Shown here: in pieces, positions 36,966-45,874 of the stretch | Layout of the letters: every line of letters starts with the position of its first letter | How positions within the stretch are numbered: the first letter of the stretch is position 1 | Source of the DNA: Microbacterium sp. SZ1 | GTDB lineage: Bacteria; Actinomycetota; Actinomycetes; Actinomycetales; Microbacteriaceae | Assembly (NCBI RefSeq): GCF_002362255.1 | Contig: NZ_LPVV01000038.1 | Coordinates: 248,001 to 312,000, forward strand | DNA length: 64,000 nt | Reading direction: 5' to 3' | Made by a program: the position numbers and the translations under genes | The notes under the pieces: generated by a model | Told to the model about the DNA's origin: nothing | Databases searched by the model: none | What the model saw: only the letters and a program-made list of their open reading frames with translations

Positions 36966-39010
36966 CCGACGCCACGAATCCGTTGCTGCAGCCGTCGACA
37001 CTCCCCTACGGACTACCGGACTACGCCCGCATCCGCGCCGAGCACTATCTGCCCGCCTTCCGAGCGGCGTTCGACGAGCACCGCCGCGAAATCTCTCGCA
37101 TCACGATGGTGCGGTCGATGCCGACGTTCGAGAACACGGTCGAGGCGCTGGAACGCTCAGGCGAACTGCTCGACCGCGTCTCGCACGCGTTCTACACCGT
37201 GAGCTCGGCCGACGCGACGCCCGAGATCCAGGCGGTCGACGAGCAGCTGGCCCCGCTGATGGCCGCGCACCATGACGCGGTGACGCTCGACGGCGCCCTG
37301 TACTGGCGCGTGCAGCAGGTCCACTCGCAGCTCGACGAGCTCGATCTCGACGAGGAGCAGCGGTACCTCGTGGAACGCCACCACCGCGAGATGACCCATG
37401 CCGGTGCGGCGCTCGACGACGAGGCGAAGGCACGACTGACCCTTCTGAACCAGCAGCTCTCAACGCTCAGCAACACCTTCGAGCGCAACCTGCTGAACGA
37501 CACCAACGACTTGGCAGTGCTGTTCGAGACCGCCGACGAGCTCGCAGGACTGGGTGCGGGTGAGCTCTCGGCCGCCGCGCGCTCCGCCGAGGAGCGCGGA
37601 GTCGACGGGTACCTCGTCTCGCTCCCGCTCTTCACGGGCCACCCGTATCTTGCGCAGCTGCAGAACCGCGAGTCGCGTCGCCGCATCATGGAGGCTTCGC
37701 GCAGCAGGGCGTCGCGGGGCAACGGGAATGACAACCGCCCCGTGCTCATCGAGATCGCCCGGCTGCGCGCGGAGAGGGCGGCGCTGCTCGGCTACGCATC
37801 GCACGCGGCCTACGTCACGGCAGACGAGACCGCCGGCACACCGGAGGCCGTCGAGCGGATGCTGCGCGAGCTCGCCGCACCGTCGGCCCGCAACGCGTCC
37901 ACCGAACGCGCCGCGCTGCAGGAGATCGTCGACGAGCTCGAACCGGAGCCCTTCCCCGTCGAGGCCCATGACTGGGCGTTCTACACCGAGAAGGTGCGGT
38001 CGGCACGCTACGACATCGACACGGCAGCGCTGCGGCCCTGGTTCGAGGCGGAGCGAGTGCTGCACGACGGCGTCTTCTTCGCCGCGACGCAGCTTTACGG
38101 CGTGACCTTCGCGGAACGCCCCGACCTGGTGGCGTACCACGCGGGCGCCCGCGTGTTCGAGGTGCGCAATGACGACGGCTCCGAGCTCGGGCTCTACGTA
38201 CTCGACCTGTACACGCGCGACTCGAAGCGGGGCGGTGCGTGGATGAACCCGATCGTGAGCCAGTCGCGACTCCGCGGGACGCGGCCGGTCGTCGTCAACA
38301 ATCTCAACGTGCCGAAGCCTGCGGACGGCGAGCCGACGCTGCTCACGCTCGACGAGGTCACCACGCTCTTCCACGAGTTCGGTCACGCGCTGCACGGCCT
38401 GTTCGCGGTCGTCACCTACCCGCATTTCGCCGGAACCAACGTGTTCCGCGACTTCGTGGAGTTCCCCAGCCAGGTGAACGAGATGTGGATCCTGTGGCCG
38501 GAGGTGCTCGGTAACTACGCCCGTCATCATCTCACGGGAGAACCCCTGGATGCCGCGGTCGTCGAGCGTCTGCGCTCGGCCGAGACGTTCGATCAGGGGC
38601 ACGCCACGAGCGAGTACCTCGCCGCCGCGTGGCTCGACCAGGCCTGGCACCGTCAGGGTCCGGATGATGAGGTCACGGACGCCGCCGCGTTCGAGGCATC
38701 CGCGCTCGCCGACATCGGACTCGACGACCCGGCCGTTCCCACCCGGTACTCATCGGCGTACTTCGCGCACGTCTTCTCCGGCGGCTACAGCGCGGGGTAC
38801 TACTCGTACATCTGGAGCGAGGTGCTCGACGCGGACACGGTCGACTGGTTCCGCGAGAACGGCGGCCTGACCCGCGCGAACGGCGACCGCTTCCGCGCGC
38901 GCCTGCTCGGCGTCGGCGGGTCGAAGGATCCGCTCGCGGCCTACCGCGACTTCCGCGGAAGGGATGCCGAGATCGCCCCGCTCCTTAAGCGGCGCGGCCT
39001 CGAGAGCTGA
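36962..39010 (+). CDS. dcp: M3-family metallopeptidase (peptidyl-dipeptidase Dcp type)
   Basis: A 682-residue cytoplasmic zinc peptidase of family M3 that removes C-terminal dipeptides or degrades short peptides. The zinc motif is HEFGH at about residues 471-475 ('TTLFHEFGHALHGLF') with the downstream Glu in 'FVEFPSQVNEMW'. 'FAHVFSGGYSAGYYSYIWSEVLDADTVDWF' is a family hallmark. The length fits Dcp better than oligopeptidase F. No signal peptide. It is coupled to the LysR gene by a 4-bp overlap. Substrates are probably imported peptides from the two ABC systems, but that is inference. Confidence 0.95.
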   Translation: MTDATNPLLQPSTLPYGLPDYARIRAEHYLPAFRAAFDEHRREISRITMVRSMPTFENTVEALERSGELLDRVSHAFYTVSSADATPEIQAVDEQLAPLMAAHHDAVTLDGALYWRVQQVHSQLDELDLDEEQRYLVERHHREMTHAGAALDDEAKARLTLLNQQLSTLSNTFERNLLNDTNDLAVLFETADELAGLGAGELSAAARSAEERGVDGYLVSLPLFTGHPYLAQLQNRESRRRIMEASRSRASRGNGNDNRPVLIEIARLRAERAALLGYASHAAYVTADETAGTPEAVERMLRELAAPSARNASTERAALQEIVDELEPEPFPVEAHDWAFYTEKVRSARYDIDTAALRPWFEAERVLHDGVFFAATQLYGVTFAERPDLVAYHAGARVFEVRNDDGSELGLYVLDLYTRDSKRGGAWMNPIVSQSRLRGTRPVVVNNLNVPKPADGEPTLLTLDEVTTLFHEFGHALHGLFAVVTYPHFAGTNVFRDFVEFPSQVNEMWILWPEVLGNYARHHLTGEPLDAAVVERLRSAETFDQGHATSEYLAAAWLDQAWHRQGPDDEVTDAAAFEASALADIGLDDPAVPTRYSSAYFAHVFSGGYSAGYYSYIWSEVLDADTVDWFRENGGLTRANGDRFRARLLGVGGSKDPLAAYRDFRGRDAEIAPLLKRRGLES

Positions 39011-39020
39011 GTCGCCGGGG

Positions 39021-39320
39021 TCAGCCCAGCGATCGCACCTCGATCGGGTCCTCGATCACGGCGCCTTCCCCGCGGTGGACGCGGAACGCCGTGCCCCCCG
39101 CCCGCTCGGCCACAGCCTCGGTCAGCACTCCGTCGCGGAACACATCCTCGAATCGGCGACGATAGTCGGCAGAGTCCCCGCTGGCGGTGGGAACGAAGCA
39201 TACCCGGGGGCGGTCGACGCCCGCGAGCTCGAGGATGTGATCGTCGATCGCGGAACGACCGTCATCCGACATCGAGAATCCGCCGCCGCCGAGCGCGACG
39301 ACCGTCCCGACGGGCCGCAC
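39021..39320 (-). pseudogene. Remnant of peptidase E (family S51) with internal in-frame deletion
   Basis: The 99-codon open frame reads like the two ends of peptidase E joined in frame. Residues 1-60 match the S51 N-terminus ('GTVVALGGGGFSMSDDG', 'PRVCFVPTASGDSADYRRRFEDVF'), and residues 62-99 match the C-terminal end of the family ('AGGTAFRVHRGEGAVIEDPIEVRSLG'). About 130 middle residues, including the catalytic Ser of the GxSAG segment, are missing. Peptidase E normally has about 230 residues. The frame is still open, so an expressed non-catalytic peptide is possible. It ends next to clpX upstream and the M3 gene downstream. Confidence 0.72.
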
Positions 39321-39322
39321 GA

Positions 39323-40591
39323 TCAGGCGCTCTTGCGCTTGCGTTCCATGACGATGGTGGGCGGCGCGCCCTCTTCGACGGCCGCCCGGGTCACGATGAC
39401 CTTGGCGACGTCTTCCGCCGACGGGATCTCGAACATGATCGGCCCGAGCACGTCCTCGAGGATGGCTCGCAGCCCGCGAGCGCCGGTCTTGCGCTCGACC
39501 GCGAGGTCCGCGATCGACCGGAGGGCGTCGTCCTCGAACTCGAGCTCGACGCCGTCGAGCTCGAACATCCGCTGATACTGCTTGACGAGAGCGTTGCGCG
39601 GACCGGTAAGGATGTCGATCAGTGCGTCCTGGTCGAGGGGCGACACGTTGGTCACGACGGGCAGTCGTCCGATGAACTCGGGGATCAGGCCGAACTTGTG
39701 CAAGTCCTCGGGCAGCACCTCGCTGAACAGGTCGAGGTCTTTGCCCTTGTCGTGCAGGGGGGCGCCGAAGCCGATGCCGTGCTTGCCGACGCGGGCCGAC
39801 ACGATGTCTTCGAGCCCGGCGAAGGCACCCGCGACGATGAAGAGGACGTTCGATGTGTCGATCTGCAGGAACTCCTGGTGCGGGTGCTTGCGACCACCCT
39901 GCGGCGGGACCGACGCGACCGTTCCCTCGATGATCTTGAGGAGCGCCTGCTGCACACCCTCGCCCGAGACGTCGCGCGTGATCGACGGGTTCTCGGCCTT
40001 GCGGGCGATCTTGTCGACCTCGTCGATGTAGATGATGCCCTGCTCGGCGCGCTTGACGTCGTAGTCGGCGGCCTGGATCAGCTTGAGGAGGATGTTCTCG
40101 ACGTCCTCACCGACGTAGCCCGCCTCCGTGAGGGCCGTGGCGTCCGCGACCGCGAAGGGCACGTTCAGTCGCTTGGCGAGGGTCTGCGCCAGGTAGGTCT
40201 TGCCGCAGCCCGTCGGGCCGATGAGCAGGATGTTACTCTTCGCGATCTCGACGCTCTCGGCCTTCTGCTCGGCCGGCTGCAGGGTGCCGTGCGCGCGGAT
40301 GCGCTTGTAGTGGTTGTAGACCGCGACGGCCAGCGCCTTCTTGGCGGGCTCCTGCCCGACGACGTACTCCTCGAGGAACGAGAAGATCTCGCGGGGCTTG
40401 GGCAGCTCGAAGTCGGCCGTTCCCTCGGCGGACGACTCCGCCATGCGCTCCTCGATGATCTCGTTGCACAGCTCGACGCATTCGTCGCAGATGTACACAC
40501 CGGGGCCAGCGATGAGCTGCTGCACCTGCTTCTGGCTCTTTCCGCAGAACGAGCACTTGAACAGGTCAGCGCTTTCACCGATACGGGCCAT
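39323..40591 (-). CDS. clpX: ATP-dependent Clp protease ATP-binding subunit ClpX
   Basis: AAA+ unfoldase that feeds substrates to ClpP. The 422-residue protein has the N-terminal zinc-binding domain (Cys 13, 16, 35, 38: 'CSFCGKSQ', 'CDECVELC'), Walker [10 protein letters not shown], 'YIDEVDKIA' (Walker B), the RKH-type pore loop 'RKHPHQEF' and the IGF loop 'GIGFGAP', which docks on ClpP. The ATG at 40591 follows a GAGGAGGA ribosome-binding site by 5 nt. clpP1P2 are 5 kb away on the same strand. Confidence 0.98.
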   Translation of the reverse strand: MARIGESADLFKCSFCGKSQKQVQQLIAGPGVYICDECVELCNEIIEERMAESSAEGTADFELPKPREIFSFLEEYVVGQEPAKKALAVAVYNHYKRIRAHGTLQPAEQKAESVEIAKSNILLIGPTGCGKTYLAQTLAKRLNVPFAVADATALTEAGYVGEDVENILLKLIQAADYDVKRAEQGIIYIDEVDKIARKAENPSITRDVSGEGVQQALLKIIEGTVASVPPQGGRKHPHQEFLQIDTSNVLFIVAGAFAGLEDIVSARVGKHGIGFGAPLHDKGKDLDLFSEVLPEDLHKFGLIPEFIGRLPVVTNVSPLDQDALIDILTGPRNALVKQYQRMFELDGVELEFEDDALRSIADLAVERKTGARGLRAILEDVLGPIMFEIPSAEDVAKVIVTRAAVEEGAPPTIVMERKRKSA

Positions 40592-40628
40592 GCGCGTCCT
40601 CCTCGAGGGATCCAGAGATCGTCTACTG

Positions 40629-40634
40629 AGCCTA
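40629..40634 (-). promoter_or_regulatory. Candidate -10 box of clpX
   Basis: TAGGCT on the minus strand about 40 nt before the clpX ATG. No ClgR-type site or clear -35 is visible in the 235-bp upstream region. Confidence 0.4.
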
Positions 40635-40756
40635 ACCGGAGCATCCGACACAGGGACGCATTGGCGCGTGCCCGGGGCTCCGCGAGTTCGGACGCCGCTC
40701 CGTCGGCGCAGGGCGGACGCGGCATCCGTCACTCGACGCCCCTGCTGATCGCCGGA

Positions 40757-40788
40757 GCCTCTGCTCATTCGCGTGAATGAGCAGGGGC
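40757..40788 (-). terminator. Hairpin terminator after the aldehyde dehydrogenase operon
   Basis: A 14-bp stem (40757-40770 with 40775-40788, one G-T wobble) and a GCGT loop, about 40 nt after the last gene of the deoC-ALDH operon. No T-tract follows. Confidence 0.6.
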
Positions 40789-40826
40789 TTCGGCAGCAGA
40801 CAGGGGCGTCGGCTCGCGAGCGGGCG

Positions 40827-41678
40827 TCAGACCATGCTCTTCGTGTGCCAGACCGTCTTCACCTCGGTGAACGCGGCGATCCGCTCGGGCGAGGCGGTGA
40901 CGGCACCGGGCGCCAGAACGCGCTTCAGCGTCTCGGCGGCGGCGATCTGCATGTCGACCCAGTCGAGGTCGCCGGCACCGGCGAGATCGAGCGCGTTCAC
41001 GTCCTGGTGCGAGGCGAGCCACGGCACGATCTCGGCGGGCGAGCCTGTGAGCACGTTCACCACTCCCCCCGGCACATCGCTGGTCGCGAGGACCTCTGCG
41101 AGGCTGATCGCGGAGAGCGGATGCCGCTCGCTGGCGACCACGACGACCGCGTTCCCCGCGACGAGCGCCGGGGCGACGACCGACACGAGCCCGAGCAGGG
41201 CGGAGTCCTGCGGCGCGACGATCGCGACGACGCCCGTGGGCTCGGGCACCGAGATGTTGAAGTAGGGACCGGACACCGGGTTCGCGTTGCCCGCGACCTG
41301 CGCGTATTTGTCGCACCAGCCCGCATACCAGACCCACAGGTCGATCGCCTCGTCGACCTGTGCGGACGCCGCCGACGACGACACGCCCTCCTGGGCCGAG
41401 ATCTCGTCGATGAACTGCGCGCGGCGGCCTTCGAGCACCTCGGCGACGCGGTAGAGCACCTGGCCGCGGTTGTACGCGGTCGCGCCCGACCAGCTCTTCA
41501 CGGCGGCGCGCGCGGCGACGACAGCGTCCCTGGCATCCTTGCGGGAGCCCTTCGCGGCGTTCGCGAGGAACGCGCCCTTCGCCGAGAGCACCTCATACGT
41601 GCGGCCGGACTCGCTGCGAGGAAAGGCACCGCCGATGGCGAGCTTGTACGTCTTCGGAACACTGAGTCGCTTGCTCAT
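40827..41678 (-). CDS. Short aldehyde-dehydrogenase-like protein lacking the catalytic domain
   Basis: A 283-residue ALDH-superfamily protein covering the N-terminal NAD-binding half ('[17 protein letters not shown]', '[21 protein letters not shown]', '[16 protein letters not shown]'). It then stops where a full ALDH would enter the catalytic half. The nucleophilic Cys and the ELGGK region of the partner gene are absent. The only Cys is in the WCDK segment, which is not the active site. It follows the full-length ALDH gene with a 4-bp overlap. The coupling and intact frame argue for a conserved non-catalytic partner over decay. Confidence 0.85.
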   Translation of the reverse strand: MSKRLSVPKTYKLAIGGAFPRSESGRTYEVLSAKGAFLANAAKGSRKDARDAVVAARAAVKSWSGATAYNRGQVLYRVAEVLEGRRAQFIDEISAQEGVSSSAASAQVDEAIDLWVWYAGWCDKYAQVAGNANPVSGPYFNISVPEPTGVVAIVAPQDSALLGLVSVVAPALVAGNAVVVVASERHPLSAISLAEVLATSDVPGGVVNVLTGSPAEIVPWLASHQDVNALDLAGAGDLDWVDMQIAAAETLKRVLAPGAVTASPERIAAFTEVKTVWHTKSMV

Positions 41679-43117
41679 GCTGCGGCCCCCTTCAGGTACG
41701 CGGTGAGACCCTGGCGTCCGCCTTCGCGACCGTAGCCGGACTCCTTGTAACCGCCGAACGGGCTCGACGGGTCGAATCGGTTGAACGTGTTGGCCCACAC
41801 GACGCCGGCGCGCAGCCGATCGGCGACCGCGAGGATGCGCGATCCCTTGTCCGACCAGATCCCCGCCGACAGACCGTACGGGGTGTTGTTCGCCTTGGCG
41901 ATCGCCTCGGCCGGAGTGCGGAACGTGAGCACCGAGAGCACCGGCCCGAAGACCTCGTCGCGCGCGATCCGGTGCGAGGCCTCGACTCCGGTGAAGATCG
42001 TCGGGGCGAACCAGAACCCCTTCTCCGGGATGGCGCAGTCCGCGGTCCAGCGCTCCGCGCCCTCCGCCTCTCCGATGTCGCTGAGCTCGCGGATGCGGGC
42101 GAGCTGCGCGGCGGAGTTGACGGCGCCGATATCGGTGTTCTTGTCGAGCGGGTCGCCGAGACGCAGCGTCGACAGGCGGTTCTTCAGGCGGTCGATGACC
42201 TCGTCATGGATCGATTCCTGCACGAGCAGTCGACTGCCGGCGCAGCACACATGCCCCTGATTGAAGAAGATGCCGTTGACGATGCCCTCGACCGCCTGGT
42301 CGATGGGGGCGTCGTCGAACACGATGTTCGCGGCCTTCCCGCCGAGTTCCAGCGTCAGCTTCTTGTTCGTACCGGCGACAGCCCGGGCGATGTCGCGGCC
42401 CACGCCCGTCGAGCCGGTGAACGCGACCTTGTCGACATCGGGGTGGCGTACGAGTGCAGCACCCGTGGCTCCGGCGCCGGTGACGATGTTCACGACACCG
42501 GCCGGGAGGTCGGCCTGCTGCAGGATCTCGGCGAAGATCAGCGCCGTGAGCGGCGTCGTCTCGGCCGGCTTCAGCACGACGGTGTTTCCTGCCGCGAGGG
42601 CGGGCGCGAGCTTCCACGCGAGCATGAGCAGCGGGAAGTTCCACGGGATGACCTGGCCGGCCACCCCGAGCGCGCGGGGGTTCGCGCCGAGTCCCGCGTA
42701 GTCGAGCTTGTCGGCCCAGCCGGCGTAGTAGAAGAACCAGGAGGCGACGAGCGGCACGTCGACGTCGCGGCTCTCCTTGATCGGCTTGCCGTTGTCGAGG
42801 CTCTCCGCGACGGCGAGCTCGCGAGCTCGCTCCTGCACGAGGCGGGCGATGCGGAAGAGGTACTTGCCGCGGTCGCGTCCGCTCATGCGCGACCACGTCC
42901 TGTCGTAGGCGCGGCGCGCGGCGGCGACGGCGCGGTCGATGTCCTCGTCGGTCGCCGACGCGATCTCGGCGATGCGCGACTCGTCGGCGGGCGAGATCGT
43001 GGTGAAGCTCGATCCGGACCCGTCGACGAAGTCGCCGTCGATGAACAGACCGTAGCTGTCCTTGAGGTTCAGCACGGCCTTCGACTCCGGTGCCGGAGCG
43101 TATTCCAGGAATGACAT
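41675..43117 (-). CDS. Aldehyde dehydrogenase family protein
   Basis: A full-length 480-residue NAD(P)-dependent ALDH. The catalytic Cys lies in 'QGHVCCAGSRLLV' (near residue 290), the catalytic Glu in 'LTLELGGKAANIV', and the cofactor motif 'FTGSTGVGRDIA' is upstream. It is preceded by deoC (9 nt) and followed by its short paralogue, so a role in oxidising acetaldehyde from deoxyribose-5-phosphate cleavage is likely but not proven. Confidence 0.94.
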   Translation of the reverse strand: MSFLEYAPAPESKAVLNLKDSYGLFIDGDFVDGSGSSFTTISPADESRIAEIASATDEDIDRAVAAARRAYDRTWSRMSGRDRGKYLFRIARLVQERARELAVAESLDNGKPIKESRDVDVPLVASWFFYYAGWADKLDYAGLGANPRALGVAGQVIPWNFPLLMLAWKLAPALAAGNTVVLKPAETTPLTALIFAEILQQADLPAGVVNIVTGAGATGAALVRHPDVDKVAFTGSTGVGRDIARAVAGTNKKLTLELGGKAANIVFDDAPIDQAVEGIVNGIFFNQGHVCCAGSRLLVQESIHDEVIDRLKNRLSTLRLGDPLDKNTDIGAVNSAAQLARIRELSDIGEAEGAERWTADCAIPEKGFWFAPTIFTGVEASHRIARDEVFGPVLSVLTFRTPAEAIAKANNTPYGLSAGIWSDKGSRILAVADRLRAGVVWANTFNRFDPSSPFGGYKESGYGREGGRQGLTAYLKGAAA

Positions 43118-43126
43118 ATCTCGTCC

Positions 43127-44128
43127 TCAGTCGATCGTGACGTAGTCGGGGCCGGAGTAGTGGCCGGTGGTGAGCTTCTGCCGCTGCAGCAGCACGTCGT
43201 TGAGCAGGCTCGAGGCTCCGAAGCGGAAGAGGTGCGGCTGAAGCCACTCCTCCCCCACGGTCTCGGCGACGGTGACGAGGTACTTCACCGCGTCCTTCGA
43301 GGCGCGGATGCCGCCGGCCGGCTTCACGCCGATGCGCTGCCCTGTGCCGCGATACCAGTCGCGCACGGTCTCGAGCATGAGCAGCGTCGTCGGCAGAGTG
43401 GCGGCGGGCTGAACCTTGCCGGTCGACGTCTTGATGAAGTCGCCTCCGGCCAGGATGCCGAGCCACGACGCCCGCTTGATGTTGTCGTAGGTGTTCAGTT
43501 CGCCCGTCTCCAGGATCACCTTGAGCGACGCGTAGGAGCCGTCCGCGCGGCGGCAGGCCTCTTTGACCTGGGCGATCTGGTCGAAGACGAGTCCGTAGCG
43601 GCCGGCCAGGAATGCGCCGCGGTCGATGACCATGTCGATCTCGTCGGCGCCGGCGGCCACGGCCTCGGCGGTGTCGGCCAGCTTGATGGCGAGCGACGAA
43701 CGTCCGCTCGGGAAGGCGGTGGCGACGGCGGCGACGGAGATGAGGCCGTCATCGGGGTCACCGTGCATCGATCCCAGGGCCTCGACGGCATCAGGCACCA
43801 TATCGCCGTACACGCACACGGCGGCGACCTTCGGGGTGGTCTGGTCCGCGGCATCCGGGTTCTTGGCCTTCGCGACCAGCGACCGCACCTTGCCGGGCGT
43901 GTCCGCGCCCTCGAGGGTGGTGAGGTCGATCAGCCTGATGATCGTGTCGAGCGCCCACGCCTTCGAGGTCGTCTTGATCGACCGCGTTCCAAGCCCGGCT
44001 GCCCGCTGTTCGAGCCCGACCGCATCGACGCCGGGGAGTCCGTGCAGGAAGCGGCGGAGGGTGGCGTCGTCGGGTTCTCCGCCGAGCACGTCCACCGCCG
44101 ATCTGCGGCTGAGTTCTTGGGTCGTCAT
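43127..44128 (-). CDS. deoC: Deoxyribose-phosphate aldolase
   Basis: Class I aldolase splitting 2-deoxyribose-5-phosphate into acetaldehyde and glyceraldehyde-3-phosphate. The 333-residue protein has the Schiff-base Lys in 'GGDFIKTSTGK' (near residue 230), 'IDLTTLEG' near the N-terminus, and 'KPAGGIRASKDA'. It is longer than E. coli DeoC (about 260 residues) at the N-terminus. The ATG at 44128 overlaps the SorC-type regulator gene by 4 bp (ATGA). Confidence 0.96.
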   Translation of the reverse strand: MTTQELSRRSAVDVLGGEPDDATLRRFLHGLPGVDAVGLEQRAAGLGTRSIKTTSKAWALDTIIRLIDLTTLEGADTPGKVRSLVAKAKNPDAADQTTPKVAAVCVYGDMVPDAVEALGSMHGDPDDGLISVAAVATAFPSGRSSLAIKLADTAEAVAAGADEIDMVIDRGAFLAGRYGLVFDQIAQVKEACRRADGSYASLKVILETGELNTYDNIKRASWLGILAGGDFIKTSTGKVQPAATLPTTLLMLETVRDWYRGTGQRIGVKPAGGIRASKDAVKYLVTVAETVGEEWLQPHLFRFGASSLLNDVLLQRQKLTTGHYSGPDYVTID

Positions 44129-45060
44129 CGTTCCTCCAACAATGCTCGTGCTGTGGTCTCGTCGGTCACCAGGACGCTGCACAGGCCGTTCGACACGACC
44201 GTCCGTGCGATGTCGTGCTTCGCCTCGCCCGCGGTGACGAAGATGGCTCGCTCAGCCTCGCGCAGCCGAGCGAGGTCGACGCCGACCGTGCGCGAGTCGA
44301 GCTGCGGATCGACGATGTTGCCGTCGGCGTCGATGTAGCGCCCGAGCAGGTCGCCGACGGCGCCGCGACGAGCGAGTTCCTCGACCTCGGACGCCGTCAG
44401 GTAGCCGTTCTCGACGTGGGCGGAGCTGGCGTCGCACGGGCCGGCGGTGAACAGGAACGCCTGAGCGTGACCGGCCTCCTCGAGCACGGTGGCGACAGTG
44501 CGGTCGGCCTCGATGGCCTGCTTGGTCTCGACGCGCTCGAGGATCGCCGGGCTCGGGAGCAGCGACACGTGCCCCGAGGCGCGCTGCGCGATCGTGACCG
44601 CGAGTCCGGCGGCACCGCCGGAACGCCGATTGAGGCTCACTCCCCCGTTGAGCTGCACGACCGTGACACCGGTCGCCCAGCCGTCGGGCAGGGCCTCGGC
44701 AACGGCGCGGAGTGTGCGCCCCCAGCTCACGCCGAGCGTGCGGGGAACGGGCCGCATGGCGCTGAGGTAGTCGGCGGCGGCCTGCGCCACGCGCTCCAGG
44801 GTGCCGTCATCGCCGTCGGGCGCCGGGACGACGACGCCCGCCGAGAGCCCGTACTGCTCGACGAGCTGCCGCTCGAGTCCGAGCCGACGGGCGCGCGGGT
44901 GGATGATCTCGATGCGCACGATGCCGCGCTCGCGCGCCTGCGTGAGCAGGCGTCCGACCTTCCACCGCGAGATCTTGAGGAGGGCGCCGATCTCGTCCTG
45001 CGTCTTGTCCTCGTCGTAGTACAGCTCGGCGACGCGAACCATCGTCAGTTCGTCTTCCAC
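44125..45060 (-). CDS. SorC-family (DeoR-like) transcriptional regulator of the deo locus
   Basis: A 311-residue regulator. The N-terminal HTH (about residues 18-46, 'KTQDEIGALLKISRWKVGRLLTQARERG') is followed by a SorC sugar-phosphate-binding domain ('LGVSWGRTLRAVAEAL', 'VQLNGGVSLNRR', 'DNIVDPQLDSRTVGVDLARLR'-like end). The family senses sugar phosphates, and B. subtilis DeoR is a member. The GTG at 45060 has GGAGAGGAGG upstream at about 5 nt. It is coupled to deoC. A perfect 16-bp palindrome 53 nt upstream of its start is a good candidate operator. Confidence 0.94.
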   Translation of the reverse strand: MEDELTMVRVAELYYDEDKTQDEIGALLKISRWKVGRLLTQARERGIVRIEIIHPRARRLGLERQLVEQYGLSAGVVVPAPDGDDGTLERVAQAAADYLSAMRPVPRTLGVSWGRTLRAVAEALPDGWATGVTVVQLNGGVSLNRRSGGAAGLAVTIAQRASGHVSLLPSPAILERVETKQAIEADRTVATVLEEAGHAQAFLFTAGPCDASSAHVENGYLTASEVEELARRGAVGDLLGRYIDADGNIVDPQLDSRTVGVDLARLREAERAIFVTAGEAKHDIARTVVSNGLCSVLVTDETTARALLEER

Positions 45061-45113
45061 GGCATCCTCCTCTCCCTTCCAGGGTACGTCGGTATCACCG
45101 TTCGCGCATCTCT

Positions 45114-45129
45114 CTGCTCATATGAGCAG
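45114..45129. promoter_or_regulatory. Palindromic operator candidate for the SorC-family regulator
   Basis: A perfect 16-bp palindrome (CTGCTCATATGAGCAG), 53 nt upstream of the regulator GTG, placed where it would cover the promoter of the deo operon. Confidence 0.6.
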
Positions 45130-45167
45130 TACCGCGGGATCGCTCCGCGCATCCGCCGGGATGAGAA

Positions 45168-45197
45168 GAGGACGCCGGCCCGAAGGCCGACGTCCTC
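45168..45197 (-). terminator. Hairpin terminator downstream of clpP2
   Basis: A stem of GAGGACG (45168-45174) with CGTCCTC (45191-45197), plus a GGCC pair with a 4-nt loop, just after the clpP2 stop and before the SorC-type gene on the minus strand. Only a short T-rich run follows. Confidence 0.55.
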
Positions 45198-45213
45198 TCG
45201 TTGATGACCGAGG

Positions 45214-45855
45214 TCAGGCGCGCTTGCGCGAGCTGAGCACCTGGTCGACGATGCCGTACTCGTGAGCCTCGGCGGCCGACAGGATCTTGTCACGGTCGAT
45301 GTCGCGGTTCACCTGCTCGACCGGCTTGCCCGTGTGGCGGGCCATGGTCTCCTCGAGCCAGGTGCGCATGCGGAGGATCTCCGCCGCCTGGATCTCGATG
45401 TCGGAGGCCTGTCCGTGACCCGCCTCGCCCATCGCCGGCTGGTGCATGAGCACGCGGGCGTTGGGCAGCGCGAGCCGCTTGCCGGGAGCTCCGGCCGCGA
45501 GCAGCACGGATGCCGCGGACGCAGCCTGTCCGAGCACGACCGTCTGGATCTGCGGCGCGACGTACTGCATCGTGTCGTAGATGGCGGTCATGGCGGTGAA
45601 CGAGCCACCGGGCGAGTTGATGTACATCGTGATGTCGCGCTCGGCGTCCTGGCTCTCGAGCACGAGCAGCTGCGCCATGACGTCGTCGGCCGACGCGTCG
45701 TCGACCTGCACGCCGAGGAAGATCACGCGATCTTCGAACAGCTTGTTGTACGGGTCCTGGCGCTTGAAGCCGTACGCCGTGCGCTCCTCGAACTGCGGGA
45801 GGACGTAACGGCTGGAGGGCAGGTCACCGGCGGAGCGGAAGGTGGGTGTGTACAT
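45214..45855 (-). CDS. clpP2: ATP-dependent Clp protease proteolytic subunit 2
   Basis: A serine protease ring subunit of the actinobacterial ClpP1P2 complex. In the 213-residue protein the catalytic Ser is S113 ('VVLGQAASAAS') and the His is H138 ('VLMHQP'), with a conserved Asp downstream. The ATG at 45855 is chosen because it fits the propeptide 'MYTPTFRSAGDLPSSRYVLP'. It follows clpP1 by 19 nt. Functional complexes need both ClpP1 and ClpP2 in most actinobacteria, with ClpX as partner. Confidence 0.97.
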   Translation of the reverse strand: MYTPTFRSAGDLPSSRYVLPQFEERTAYGFKRQDPYNKLFEDRVIFLGVQVDDASADDVMAQLLVLESQDAERDITMYINSPGGSFTAMTAIYDTMQYVAPQIQTVVLGQAASAASVLLAAGAPGKRLALPNARVLMHQPAMGEAGHGQASDIEIQAAEILRMRTWLEETMARHTGKPVEQVNRDIDRDKILSAAEAHEYGIVDQVLSSRKRA

Positions 45856-45874
45856 GAAGATTCCTCTCGCTCTC

